From AC-32 sp963717475 (GTDB lineage Bacteria; Actinomycetota; Thermoleophilia; Gaiellales; Gaiellaceae), in contig OY970337.1 in the NCBI GenBank assembly GCA_963717475.1, forward strand, positions 806,001 to 870,000: DNA of 64,000 bases, given 5' to 3'. Positions 41,976 through 51,581 of the stretch are shown here, in pieces. Numbering within the stretch: position 1 is the stretch's first letter; each line of letters begins with the position of its first letter. Made by a program: the position numbers and the translations under genes. The notes beneath the pieces are model-generated. The model was not told the DNA's origin and made no database searches. It was given only the letters and a program-made list of their open reading frames with translations.

Positions 41976-43243
41976 CCCGCCCGCGCGGGGTCGTCGTCGT
42001 CACCGGCAGCGAGCTCGTCCGCGGGGAGCGCACGGATCGGAACGGTCCCTTTCTCGCCGGCGAGCTCTTGCGGCTGGGGGTGGAGCCCGCTCGGATCGTG
42101 ATCGTCGGCGACGACCCGGCCGAGCTCGAGTCGGCGCTGCGCGAGGGGCTGGAGGCCGACCTCTGCCTCGTCTCGGGCGGACTCGGGCCGACGCATGACG
42201 ACCGCACCGTGGAGCTGCTCGCGCGCGCCGCCGGGCGAGAGCTGGTCGTCGACCCCGAGCTGGAGGGCGAGATCGAGCGCGTGTCGCGTGCCATTGCCGA
42301 ACGGTTGCGTAGGCCCTATGGCGACTTCGCCGAGGGCGTCCGCAAGCAGGCGACGCTCGTCGAGGGCGCGCTCGTGATCGGTATCGCCGGGACCGCGCCG
42401 GGGCTCGTTCTGGATACGGCCAGCTGCGTGGCGGTGGTGCTGCCCGGTCCTCCGCCCGAGCTGCAGCGGCTCTGGCGTCCGGCGCTCGAGTCCGAGCCGG
42501 TACGGCGCGTCCTGGAGAGGGCTCCCGTGCCCGAACGGCGCGTGCTGCGCTTCTACGGCGCGAGCGAGTCGACCGTCGCCCGCACGCTGGCCGAGGCCGG
42601 GGGAGAGGGGGACGGGCTGACGGCGACGATCTGCGCGCGCGATTTCGAGATCCACGTGGATCTGTTCGCGGACGCCGACTCGCGGACGCGCCTGGACAGG
42701 CTCGCAGACGAGCTGGCCGATCAGCTCGGGCAGCACCTGTTCGCACGCGACGAGCGGCCCGTGGAGGCGATCGTGCTCGATCTCTGCCGCGAGCAGGGGC
42801 TCGGGCTCGCCGTCGCGGAGTCGTGCACGGGCGGCCTCGTGGCGGCACGGCTGACGTCGGTCGCGGGCTCGAGCGACGTCTTCCGGGGCGGCATCGTCGC
42901 CTATGCGAACGAGGTCAAGGCGGCCGAGCTGGGCGTGGGGGAGGAGCTGCTCGAGCGTCACGGCGCGGTCTCGGGAGAGGCCGCCGCTGCGATGGCGGCC
43001 GGCGTGCGCGAGCGCCTGGGCGCGGACGTCGCGCTCGCAGTGACCGGCGTCGCGGGGCCGGGCGGCGGCTCCGCGGAGAAGCCCGTCGGGCTCGTCTACC
43101 TCCACGCCGCCGGGCCGGAAGGCGAGCGGACGCTCGAGCTGAACCTCCCCGGAGACCGCGGGGCGGTTCGAGGACGCGCGACGGTCGCCGGCCTCCACCT
43201 TCTGCGCGAGCTCTTGTCACAGTCTCGGCACAAACAGGCGTGA
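41972..43243 (+). CDS. cinA: CinA-family protein (nicotinamide-nucleotide amidase/ADP-ribose pyrophosphatase type)
   Basis: A 423-residue two-domain protein. The N-terminal MoCF-like domain carries VVVVTGSELVRGERTDRN and LVSGGLGPTHDDRT. The C-terminal PncC-type amidase domain has AESCTGGLVAARLTSV, FRGGIVAYANEVK and AVTGVAGPGGGS. PncC deamidates nicotinamide mononucleotide in NAD recycling. TTG 41972 start in the previous stop. cinA next to recA is a common order; thpR lies between them here. Confidence 0.94.
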   Translation: MTRPRGVVVVTGSELVRGERTDRNGPFLAGELLRLGVEPARIVIVGDDPAELESALREGLEADLCLVSGGLGPTHDDRTVELLARAAGRELVVDPELEGEIERVSRAIAERLRRPYGDFAEGVRKQATLVEGALVIGIAGTAPGLVLDTASCVAVVLPGPPPELQRLWRPALESEPVRRVLERAPVPERRVLRFYGASESTVARTLAEAGGEGDGLTATICARDFEIHVDLFADADSRTRLDRLADELADQLGQHLFARDERPVEAIVLDLCREQGLGLAVAESCTGGLVAARLTSVAGSSDVFRGGIVAYANEVKAAELGVGEELLERHGAVSGEAAAAMAAGVRERLGADVALAVTGVAGPGGGSAEKPVGLVYLHAAGPEGERTLELNLPGDRGAVRGRATVAGLHLLRELLSQSRHKQA

Positions 43244-43799
43244 GCCGCGCTGCTACCGTCGAGAGCGGTGAACGGCTACGCCTCTTTCTCGCCTTGCGGC
43301 TCCCGGACGAGATCCTCGACCGGCTCGTGGATTGGCAGCGCCGCGAGCTCGGAAACGTGCCGAAAACGCGCGTCGTTCCCCGGGAGAACCTGCACGCCAC
43401 GCTCGCGTTCCTCGGCCACCGGGCTCCGGACGAGCTCGGCGGGATCCTCGGAGCCCTGCGCGGCGCCGCGGAAGCAGCCGAACGGCCGCTCCTGTCGCTG
43501 CACGGCTATCGCGAGACCCGAAGCGTCGGGATGCTCACGTTCGACGACGAGGGTGAACGCGCCGGCGTCTTGGCGCACGACCTGCACGCCCGGCTCGAGG
43601 CGCTCGGCGTCTACGAGCGCGAGCGTCGGAGGTGGCTGCCTCACGTGACCGTCCTGCGTTTCCGCGAACGCCCCCGGCTGCAACCGGAGCTGCCGGTGCT
43701 GGAGCCCTTCGCTCCGTCCGATGCGGCTGCTTACCTGTCCCGTCTACGCCCAGGCGGGGCGCAATACGAAGTCCTTGAATCCATGGCTCTAGGAGGTAG

Positions 43800-43803
<4 letters not shown>
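43240..43803 (+). CDS. thpR: RNA 2',3'-cyclic phosphodiesterase (2H/LigT family)
   Basis: A 187-residue 2H phosphoesterase with the two catalytic motifs HATLAF (about residue 50) and HVTVLRF (about residue 130). RLRLFLALRLPDEI opens the domain. The family hydrolyses 2',3'-cyclic phosphates on RNA ends. GTG 43240 overlaps the cinA stop (GTGA), and the 3' end overlaps recA (ATGA), so cinA-thpR-recA-recX form one operon. Confidence 0.92.
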
Positions 43804-44930
<1,127 letters not shown>

Positions 44931-45350
44931 ATGGGCGAGGCGCTCGCGGCGGCAACCCGGGCGCTCGCGCGCCGGGACTACTCCGAGCGTGGACTGCGCG
45001 ACCGCCTCAGGCGCGCCGGCGTCGACGAAACGGAGCTGGACGAGGCGCTCACGGAGCTCCGCAGCGTCGGGCTGCTCGACGACGAGCGCTTCGCCGGCAG
45101 GCGCGCGAAAGCACTCGCGGAGCGCGGGAAGGGCGACCGAGCCATTCGCTTCGACCTCCGCCGGCAGGGCGTCGGCTCCGAGCTCGCGGAGGCGGCGGTT
45201 GCCGAGCTCGAGCCGGAGCGGGAGCGCGCCGAGCGCATCGTCTCGAGGCGCGGAACGGGACCGAAGACCGCCCGTCTTCTCGCCGGCCGGGGCTTCGACC
45301 GGGACGCCGTCGACCTCGCCGCTGCAGAGCCCATTGCGCCGGACGCGTAG
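44931..45350 (+). CDS. recX: Regulatory protein RecX
   Basis: A 139-residue, three-helix-repeat protein that modulates RecA filaments. It begins on the base after the recA stop. Typical parts are ALARRDYSERGLRDRL, VGLLDDERFA and GKGDRAIRFDLRRQGV. Its end abuts the promoter of rny. Confidence 0.93.
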   Translation: MGEALAAATRALARRDYSERGLRDRLRRAGVDETELDEALTELRSVGLLDDERFAGRRAKALAERGKGDRAIRFDLRRQGVGSELAEAAVAELEPERERAERIVSRRGTGPKTARLLAGRGFDRDAVDLAAAEPIAPDA

Positions 45351-45363
45351 TCGGCGCTAGGAT
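45334..45363 (+). promoter_or_regulatory. Candidate rny promoter inside the end of recX
   Basis: TTGCGC (45334-45339) and TAGGAT (45358-45363) with an 18-nt spacer. It would give a 5' untranslated region of about 258 nt before rny. Confidence 0.5.
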
Positions 45364-45500
45364 ACGAGGGCTTAGTTCGACATTTTGCCTGCAACTTACG
45401 TGTTTCCGAATCGGACCCCCCAAGCTTCGAAAACAACGACGATGACCCAGACGAGCGCAGAGGAGGCGAAAACCAGCCGGCGGTGACGTGACCGCTCGCT

Positions 45501-45610
45501 GCGAGGCCTGCGCTGCCTCGCGCCCGATTCGAGCACGTCCGTGCAGCGGTGCCGACTGAGCACCGCGTTCCGACGCGGACAACCGGTCCCCAGCCGGGCA
45601 ACCGCCCGGC
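45501..45610 (+). promoter_or_regulatory. Structured rny leader: four consecutive perfect hairpins
   Basis: Between 45501 and 45610 four stems follow one another: GCGAGGC/GCCTCGC (45501-45521, 7-nt loop), GCAC/GTGC (45533-45544), GCGGTGC/GCACCGC (45546-45566, 7-nt loop) and GCCGGGC/GCCCGGC (45593-45610, AACC loop). The last ends 18 nt before the ATG. The region 45370-45628 has no credible gene. RNase E autoregulates through hairpins in its leader; a similar role for RNase Y is inferred. Confidence 0.55.
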
Positions 45611-45628
45611 GTCAAGCAGGGAGCGCGC

Positions 45629-47161
45629 ATGCTCGTCGTCATCGGGATAGTGATCGGCCTGGCGGTAGGAGCGGGCCTCGCCTTCCTGTCCCTCTACGCG
45701 CTCACCGGCTCGCGACTCGCTGCGGCGCGCCGCACGCGCCAGCTCCTGATCGCCGAGGCGCGCAGAGACGCCGACGCGTTCCGCCGCGAAGCGCAGATCG
45801 AGTCGAGGGAGGAGGCGGTCCGGCTCCGGGCCGAGATCGAGCAGGAAGTCGCGTCCAGACGGACTGAGACGCTGAAGATCGAGGAGCGCATCCTCGCCAA
45901 GGAAGAGGAGATCGACCGCAAGCTGACCGAGCTCTCGCGCCGCGAGCAAGGGGTCGCCGACCGGGAACTGCACACGAAGGAGCTTCAGGAAGAGCTCAAG
46001 GGCGCACGCGATGTCCAGCAGGCCGAGCTGGAGCGGATCTCGGGCATGACCGTCAACGAGGCGAAGGCGCACCTGCTCGAGCGCTCGGAGGAGCTGATCA
46101 GGCATGAGCTCGCGCGCTACGTGCGCCAGGCCGAGGAGGAGGCGCGGGGCGAGGCCAAGCGGCGCGCCCGCAACCTCGTGGCCGACGCCCTCCAGCGCGT
46201 GGCCGCGAGCCACGCGTCCGAGACCACGGTCTCCTTGATCGAGCTCCCGTCCGACGACATGAAGGGCCGGATCATCGGCCGCGAGGGCCGCAACATCCGC
46301 GCGCTCGAGCACCTCACCGGGGTCGACGTGATCATCGACGACACCCCGCAGGCTGTCGTGCTTTCGTCGTTCGACGGGATCCGGCGCGAGGTCGCGAAGC
46401 TGACGCTGACGAAGCTGGTCGAGGACGGCCGCATCCACCCGGCCCGGATCGAGGAGATGTACTACCAGTCCAAGGCGGAGATCGAAGAGGTCATCAAGCA
46501 GGCCGGCGAGCAAGCCGTGTTCGAGGCGAACTGCGGCGACCTGCACGAGGAGCTGGTCAAGATCCTCGGCCGCCTCCGCTTCCGGACGAGCTACGGGCAG
46601 AACGTCCTCAAGCACACGCTCGAGGTCGTCCATCTCGCCGGGATCATGGCCGCGGAGCTGGAGGCGAGCGTGAAGACCGCGAAACGCGCGGCGCTGCTCC
46701 ACGACATCGGCAAGGCGCTGACGCACGAGGTCGAGGGCTCGCACGCGCTCCTCTCGGCCCAGTACGCGCGCCGCTACGGCGAGTCGCCGGCTGTGGTCCA
46801 CGCGATCGAAGCGCACCACCACGAGGTCGAGCCGCAGACGGTCGAGGCCGTGCTGCTGATCTCGGCCGATGCGATCTCGGCCTCGCGACCGGGCGCGCGC
46901 GGCGAGAGCCTGGAGCAGTACATCAAGCGGCTGGAGGCGCTCGAGCAGGTGGCCGCCCGCCATGAAGGCGTCGAGCGCGTCTACGCCCTCCAGGCCGGGC
47001 GTGAGATCCGCGTGCTCGTGAAGCCGAAGGAGATCGACGACGACGCCGCCGTCCTTCTCTCGCACGAGATCGCCCGCGAGGTCGAGGACCAGCTCGAGTA
47101 CCCGGGCCAGATCAAGGTCACGGTCATTCGCGAAAGCCGCGCCATCGATTACGCGAAGTAA
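45629..47161 (+). CDS. rny: Ribonuclease Y
   Basis: A 510-residue membrane-anchored endoribonuclease that starts mRNA decay. It has one N-terminal membrane helix (about 1-25), a long coiled coil (about 30-190, Arg/Glu-rich), a KH domain (GRIIGREGRNIRALE, about 210-225) and an HD domain (LLHDIGKALTHE, about 353-364). The start ATG 45629 is preceded by CAGGGA. It lies in the same window as RNase J and PNPase, its usual partners. Confidence 0.96.
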   Translation: MLVVIGIVIGLAVGAGLAFLSLYALTGSRLAAARRTRQLLIAEARRDADAFRREAQIESREEAVRLRAEIEQEVASRRTETLKIEERILAKEEEIDRKLTELSRREQGVADRELHTKELQEELKGARDVQQAELERISGMTVNEAKAHLLERSEELIRHELARYVRQAEEEARGEAKRRARNLVADALQRVAASHASETTVSLIELPSDDMKGRIIGREGRNIRALEHLTGVDVIIDDTPQAVVLSSFDGIRREVAKLTLTKLVEDGRIHPARIEEMYYQSKAEIEEVIKQAGEQAVFEANCGDLHEELVKILGRLRFRTSYGQNVLKHTLEVVHLAGIMAAELEASVKTAKRAALLHDIGKALTHEVEGSHALLSAQYARRYGESPAVVHAIEAHHHEVEPQTVEAVLLISADAISASRPGARGESLEQYIKRLEALEQVAARHEGVERVYALQAGREIRVLVKPKEIDDDAAVLLSHEIAREVEDQLEYPGQIKVTVIRESRAIDYAK

Positions 47162-47169
47162 CGCGCGGC

Positions 47170-47175
47170 TACGAT
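47170..47175 (+). promoter_or_regulatory. Leaderless-type -10 box before miaB
   Basis: TACGAT ends 8 nt before ATG 47184, in the 22-nt gap after rny. Confidence 0.45.
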
Positions 47176-47183
47176 TCGCGCCG

Positions 47184-48500
47184 ATGCGCCGCTACCACGT
47201 CACGACGTTCGGGTGTCAGATGAACGCCCACGACTCGGAGCGGATCAAGGGATTGCTCGAGGAGCTCGGCCTCGGAGAGGCACCCTCGCCGGAGGACGCC
47301 GACGTCCTCGTCTTCAACACGTGCACGATCCGCGAGAAGCCGGACACGCGCCTCGCAGCGCATCTCGGCAACGCGAGGGTCTTGAAGGATCGCGACCCCG
47401 AGCGCGTGATCGCCGTCGGCGGCTGCTACGCCGAGGCGCAGCGCGAGCGGATCTTCGAGCTCTACCCGTTCGTCGACGTCGCGTTCGGGCCCGGTTCGAT
47501 CCCGCACCTCGCCGAGTGGCTCGGCGCAGGCGGTGAGGGGGTCCCGCGCGGCGCCTTCGGGACCGGGGAGGAGCGCGCCTTCGCAGGGCGCCTGCCGCGC
47601 CACCAGGAGCGGCGCTTCCAGGCCTGGGTGCAGATCTCGATGGGCTGCAACTCGGTCTGCTCGTACTGCATCGTCCCGGCGGTACGCGGTCGCGAGGTCT
47701 CCCGGCGCCCGGGCGAGGTCCTGGCCGAGGTCGAAGCGCTCTCGCGCGAAGGCGTCCGCGAGGTGACGCTACTCGGGCAGAACGTGAACTCGTACGGCCG
47801 CGACGTCGGCAGCGATTTTTCAGAGCTCCTGCGCGCCGTGGACGCCGTGGACGGAATCGACCGCATCCGCTTCACGAGCCCCCATCCGAAGGACTTCCGC
47901 GCCCCCGTGATCGCCGCGATGACCGATTGCAGCGCCGTCTGCGAGCACGCGCACCTTCCGCTCCAGTCCGGCTCGACGCGCGTCCTGAAGGCCATGCGCC
48001 GCACCTACTCGCGGGAGCGCTACCTCCGCGTCGTGGATGAGCTGCGCGGCGCAATCCCGGACCTCGCGCTGACCACGGACCTGATCGTCGGCTTCCCCGG
48101 AGAGACCGAGGCGGAGTTCCAGGAGACGCTCAGCGCAGTCGACGAGATCGGCTACGACGGCGCCTTCACGTTCGTCTACTCGCCGCGGGCCGGCACCGAG
48201 GCCGCGTCGCTGCCCGGCCAGATTCCGGACGAGGTCAAGCGCGACCGCATCGAGCGCCTGGTCGACGTCGTCCAGCGGGTCGCCGAGGTCCGCAACCGCG
48301 AGCGCATCGGCCGGGTCGAGGAGGTGCTCGTCGAGGGGCGGAGCCGCACCGACCAGTCGCTCCTGCGAGGCCGCACCCGCCGCAACACGACCGTGAACTT
48401 CTCCGGCACGGCGTCGCCCGGCGAGCTGGCTCGGGTGGAGATCCAGGACGCAACCTCGACGACGCTGCGAGGCGTCGAGCTCGCCGCAGTTGCCGCCTGA
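47184..48500 (+). CDS. miaB: tRNA methylthiotransferase MiaB
   Basis: A 438-residue radical-SAM enzyme that adds a methylthio group to i6A37 of tRNA. The N-terminal cluster Cys are in TTFGCQMNAHDS, FNTCTIREK and GGCYAE. The radical-SAM CxxxCxxC is in GCNSVCSYCIVP (about 155-165). A C-terminal TRAM domain ends the protein. The substrate nucleotide is made by MiaA, encoded 1.5 kb downstream. Confidence 0.96.
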   Translation: MRRYHVTTFGCQMNAHDSERIKGLLEELGLGEAPSPEDADVLVFNTCTIREKPDTRLAAHLGNARVLKDRDPERVIAVGGCYAEAQRERIFELYPFVDVAFGPGSIPHLAEWLGAGGEGVPRGAFGTGEERAFAGRLPRHQERRFQAWVQISMGCNSVCSYCIVPAVRGREVSRRPGEVLAEVEALSREGVREVTLLGQNVNSYGRDVGSDFSELLRAVDAVDGIDRIRFTSPHPKDFRAPVIAAMTDCSAVCEHAHLPLQSGSTRVLKAMRRTYSRERYLRVVDELRGAIPDLALTTDLIVGFPGETEAEFQETLSAVDEIGYDGAFTFVYSPRAGTEAASLPGQIPDEVKRDRIERLVDVVQRVAEVRNRERIGRVEEVLVEGRSRTDQSLLRGRTRRNTTVNFSGTASPGELARVEIQDATSTTLRGVELAAVAA

Positions 48501-49245
48501 CCGCGACCTCGTCTGGGACGGCTGTCTCAACGTCCGCGACCTCGGCGGGCACGCCACGGTCGACGGCGGCGAGACGAAGTTCGGCGCCATCGTCCGCTCC
48601 GACAGCGTCAGCCAGCTGACGGACGCGGGCTGGAAGGCGCTCGTCGCGCACGGCGTCCGGACCGTCGTCGACCTGCGCGGCGACCACGAGCGGGAGGAGG
48701 ATCCACCGCGCGAGCTGCCCGTCGATGTCGTCCACGTCCCATTCATGGAGGCGAACGAGGAGGAGTGGAACGAGATCGCCCCGGAGATCGAGGCCGCGTC
48801 CGCCGCAGCGCCGGACGTCGCGACCTCGACCCGCGACGTCTACGTCATCTTCCTCGAGCGCTTCAAGGCGAACGTCGCCGCGGGCGTGCGCGCCGTCGCC
48901 CGGGCGCCGGAGGGCGGCGTGGTCGTCCATTGCGTCGGCGGGAAGGACCGCACCGGTCTCTTGACCGCCTTGCTGCTCCACGTCGTCGGCGTCCCCGAGG
49001 AGGAGATCGCCGCCGACTACTCGCTCAGCGAGGAGCGCCTGCGCTCGCGGCACGAGGCGTGGTTCGAGGCTGCGGAGTCCGAAGAGGAGCTCGCGCGGCT
49101 GCAGCGCATCTCCCAGACCCCGCCGGGGTCGATGCTCGGCGTCTTCCGCGAGCTCGAGCGGCTCTACGGCAGCGTCGAGGGCTACCTCACGTCGGCCGGC
49201 GTCGATCAAGAGGACCTGGATCGTGTCCGCGCCCGGCTCCGTTAG
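48490..49245 (+). CDS. Protein-tyrosine/lipid phosphatase, paralogue 1
   Basis: A 251-residue phosphatase of the Y_phosphatase3 type. It starts GCLNVRDLGG, the family's N-terminal sign, and has the P-loop HCVGGKDRTG (about 154-163; catalytic Cys and Arg). The start TTG 48490 overlaps miaB by 11 nt. A paralogue follows directly, overlapping by 23 nt. The substrate could be phosphotyrosine or a phosphoinositide; not decidable from sequence. Confidence 0.85.
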   Translation: MPPDRDLVWDGCLNVRDLGGHATVDGGETKFGAIVRSDSVSQLTDAGWKALVAHGVRTVVDLRGDHEREEDPPRELPVDVVHVPFMEANEEEWNEIAPEIEAASAAAPDVATSTRDVYVIFLERFKANVAAGVRAVARAPEGGVVVHCVGGKDRTGLLTALLLHVVGVPEEEIAADYSLSEERLRSRHEAWFEAAESEEELARLQRISQTPPGSMLGVFRELERLYGSVEGYLTSAGVDQEDLDRVRARLR

Positions 49246-49960
49246 TCGCGCCCTCAGCTGGGAAGGCTGCTGCAACATCCGCGACCTGGGCGGCTTGCCG
49301 ATTGAGGGCGGTGGCGAGACAGCCTTCCGCGTGGTGGTCCGGGCCGACGACATCTCCGTGCTGGCGCCGGCCGGCTGGAGAGCGCTCGAGGACTACGCCG
49401 TTCGCCGCATCGTCGATCTCCGCCACGAGGATCCGCCGTACGAGACGCCCGTCGAGCTGGTGCGGGCGCCATTGCTCGACGACCTCGCCATCCAGGAGGT
49501 CGACGAGCTGCTCCTCGGCGTCGATGACGTCGTCGAGTGGCGTACTCGCAACTACTTCTTCTTCCTAGAACGGTTCGCACCGGCCTTCGCGGCTGCGGTC
49601 GACGCGATCGGCGCGCCGGTGGACGGCGCGGTCCTCGTCCACTGCGCGGGCGGCGTCGATCGGACCGGCTTGGTCGCAGCGTTCCTGCTCCGCGTAGCGG
49701 GCGTCGGCCCGGAGACGATCGCCGAGGACTACGCCCTCAGCGAAGCAAACTGGGCGCCGACGATCGAGGACTGGGTCGGCGCCGCGCCGGACGAGGCAGA
49801 GGCCCGCAAGAGGCGAATCCTGTCGGTCATGCCGGCCGCGGCGATGCGGAACGTCCTGGTCGAGCTCGAGCGCCGTCACGGCACCGTCCGCGAGTTCCTG
49901 CTCGATGCGGGGGCCGATGCCGAACGGCTCGAGAGCGTGCGCGAGCGGCTGCGCGGTTGA
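49223..49960 (+). CDS. Protein-tyrosine/lipid phosphatase, paralogue 2 (variant P-loop)
   Basis: A 245-residue paralogue of the preceding gene (GCCNIRDLGG and the same domain order). The P-loop is HCAGGVDRTG: the Lys of the usual CxGGKDRTG is Val here, while catalytic Cys and Arg remain. Activity is therefore likely but specificity may differ. GTG 49223 start. It overlaps miaA by 4 nt. The pair looks like a tandem duplication that has diverged. Confidence 0.83.
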   Translation: MSAPGSVSRALSWEGCCNIRDLGGLPIEGGGETAFRVVVRADDISVLAPAGWRALEDYAVRRIVDLRHEDPPYETPVELVRAPLLDDLAIQEVDELLLGVDDVVEWRTRNYFFFLERFAPAFAAAVDAIGAPVDGAVLVHCAGGVDRTGLVAAFLLRVAGVGPETIAEDYALSEANWAPTIEDWVGAAPDEAEARKRRILSVMPAAAMRNVLVELERRHGTVREFLLDAGADAERLESVRERLRG

Positions 49961-50877
49961 GCGTCATCGCGATCTTCGGCCCGACGGCGTCGGGGAAGAG
50001 CGCGGTCGCCGAGGCAATCGCAGATCGAATTCCGGCGGAGCTCGTCTCGGCCGACTCGATGCAGGTCTACCGCGGCCTCCCGATCCTGACGAACCAGTCC
50101 CGCGCCAGGCTCGTTGCGATTTGGGACCTCGACCACGAGGCGTCCGTCGGCGAGTACCAGGAGGCTGCGCATGCGGCGATCGACGAGACCCTCGCGGCCG
50201 GACGCACGCCGATCGTCGTCGGCGGGACCGGTCTGTACCTGCGCGCGGCGCTGGCGGACCTCCGGCTTCCGCCCGCTGTCCCTTCCGAGGCTCGCGAGCG
50301 GCTCGAGCGCCTGTACGACCGGGTCGGAGCCGAGCGGGCCCACGAGCTGCTGGCGGAGCGCGATCCGTCCGCGGCTGCGGCCGTGCACGCCAACGACCGC
50401 CGCCGCGTCGTCCGCGCGCTCGAGCTCGCCGAGGCCGGCGCGTCGCTGCGACCCGCCGAAGATCGCCTCTGGGAAGGCGAGACGCGCCACCCGACGCTGA
50501 TCGTCGGGCTCACGCTCGACCGCGAGGAGCTCCGCCGCCGGATCGAGGAGCGCACCCGCAAGATGTTCGAGCGCGGGGTGGAGGAGGAGGTCCGCCGAGC
50601 TATGGCCGGCCCCATCTCCGAAACGGCCCGCCACATCCACGGCCTCCGCGAAGTCGCCGAGCTCCCACGCGAGCAGGCGATCGAAGCGATCGTCATCCGA
50701 AGTCGCCGGTACGCCGTCTACCAGCTCAGGTGGCTGCGCCGGATTCCGGGCATTGTTAGCCTGCCCGCGGACCGCCCCCCGGGCGAGCTAGCGGATGCGA
50801 TTCTCGAAATGGCACGGTCTCGGGAACGACTACCTGCTCGTCGAGCGGGCGACGCTGGACGTGCCGTTGACGCCTGA
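49957..50877 (+). CDS. miaA: tRNA dimethylallyltransferase MiaA
   Basis: A 306-residue enzyme that attaches the dimethylallyl group to A37 of tRNA, the substrate of MiaB. It shows the P-loop GPTASGKS (about 7-14), SADSMQVYRG and the VVGGTGLYLRA motif. The middle GVPHHL segment is missing or changed, with WDLDHEASVGEY instead. TTG start in the previous stop. The last 83 nt overlap dapF in another frame; the final 25 residues look like run-through beyond the usual C terminus. Confidence 0.93.
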   Translation: MSVIAIFGPTASGKSAVAEAIADRIPAELVSADSMQVYRGLPILTNQSRARLVAIWDLDHEASVGEYQEAAHAAIDETLAAGRTPIVVGGTGLYLRAALADLRLPPAVPSEARERLERLYDRVGAERAHELLAERDPSAAAAVHANDRRRVVRALELAEAGASLRPAEDRLWEGETRHPTLIVGLTLDREELRRRIEERTRKMFERGVEEEVRRAMAGPISETARHIHGLREVAELPREQAIEAIVIRSRRYAVYQLRWLRRIPGIVSLPADRPPGELADAILEMARSRERLPARRAGDAGRAVDA

Positions 50878-51571
50878 GCGCGTACGGCGGATCTGCGACT
50901 ACCACTTCGGAGTCGGCTCGGACGGGATTCTCGAGGTCATCTCGGCGAACGGGGCGGAGGCTGACGTGGTCATCTGGAACCCCGACGGGTCGACGGCGGA
51001 GCTGTCCGGCAACGGCACGCGGATCGCGGCCCGCTGGCTCGCGCGCCGGTCGGGCGAGGACGCGGTGAGGATCCGCGTCGGGCCGCGCGAAGTGGCCGCA
51101 CGACTCAGCGGACGCGAGGTCGAGCTCGACGTGGGCGAGGTCGAGGTCGGCGAGCCGGAGACCATCGACGCCGGCGGGGAGGACGTCGAGTTCACGCCCG
51201 TCTCGGTCGGCAACCCGCACGCCGTCATCCGGCGCGAGCCGGACAGCGCCGAGGTGCGCCGGCTCGGCCCGCTCGTCGAGACGCACGAGCGCTTCCCCGA
51301 GCGCACGAACGTCCAGCTCGTCCGAGTCGATGGCGCGAACGAGCTCACCGTCGGCGTCTGGGAGCGCGGGGCGGGGGAGACCCTCTCGTCCGGCACGAGC
51401 TCGGTCGCGGCGGCGGCGGCAGCCGTGGCGCGCGGCTGGTGCGAGAGCCCGGTCACCGTCCATCTGGCAGGCGGGGACCTGCTCGTCGAGCTCGCGGACG
51501 GGAAGGCCACGCTCACCGGGCCGGCCGAGGAGATCTGCACCGTCGAGCTCGCCGAGGAGTTCGCCCTATGA
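50795..51571 (+). CDS. dapF: Diaminopimelate epimerase-family protein with both catalytic Cys replaced by Ser
   Basis: A 258-residue DapF-fold protein (FSKWHGLGNDYLLVE, GSDGI, WNPDGS, GNPHAV, ERGAGETL). DapF converts LL- to meso-diaminopimelate with two Cys acting as acid and base. Here the first, in the xCGNGxR motif, is Ser (ELSGNGTR, about residue 71), and the second, in the xACGTG motif, is also Ser (LSSGTS, about 200). Both codons are TCC, one base from TGC. It sits between miaA and a DAP aminotransferase-like gene. It may be a true epimerase with serines, a changed activity, or inactive. Confidence 0.85.
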   Translation: MRFSKWHGLGNDYLLVERATLDVPLTPERVRRICDYHFGVGSDGILEVISANGAEADVVIWNPDGSTAELSGNGTRIAARWLARRSGEDAVRIRVGPREVAARLSGREVELDVGEVEVGEPETIDAGGEDVEFTPVSVGNPHAVIRREPDSAEVRRLGPLVETHERFPERTNVQLVRVDGANELTVGVWERGAGETLSSGTSSVAAAAAAVARGWCESPVTVHLAGGDLLVELADGKATLTGPAEEICTVELAEEFAL

Positions 51572-51581
51572 GGCTGACGCA

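Noticed and set aside
45442..45486. Leader peptide (14 codons) in the rny leader
   Set aside because: It has no ribosome site and no runs of one amino acid; the stems lie downstream and do not depend on it.
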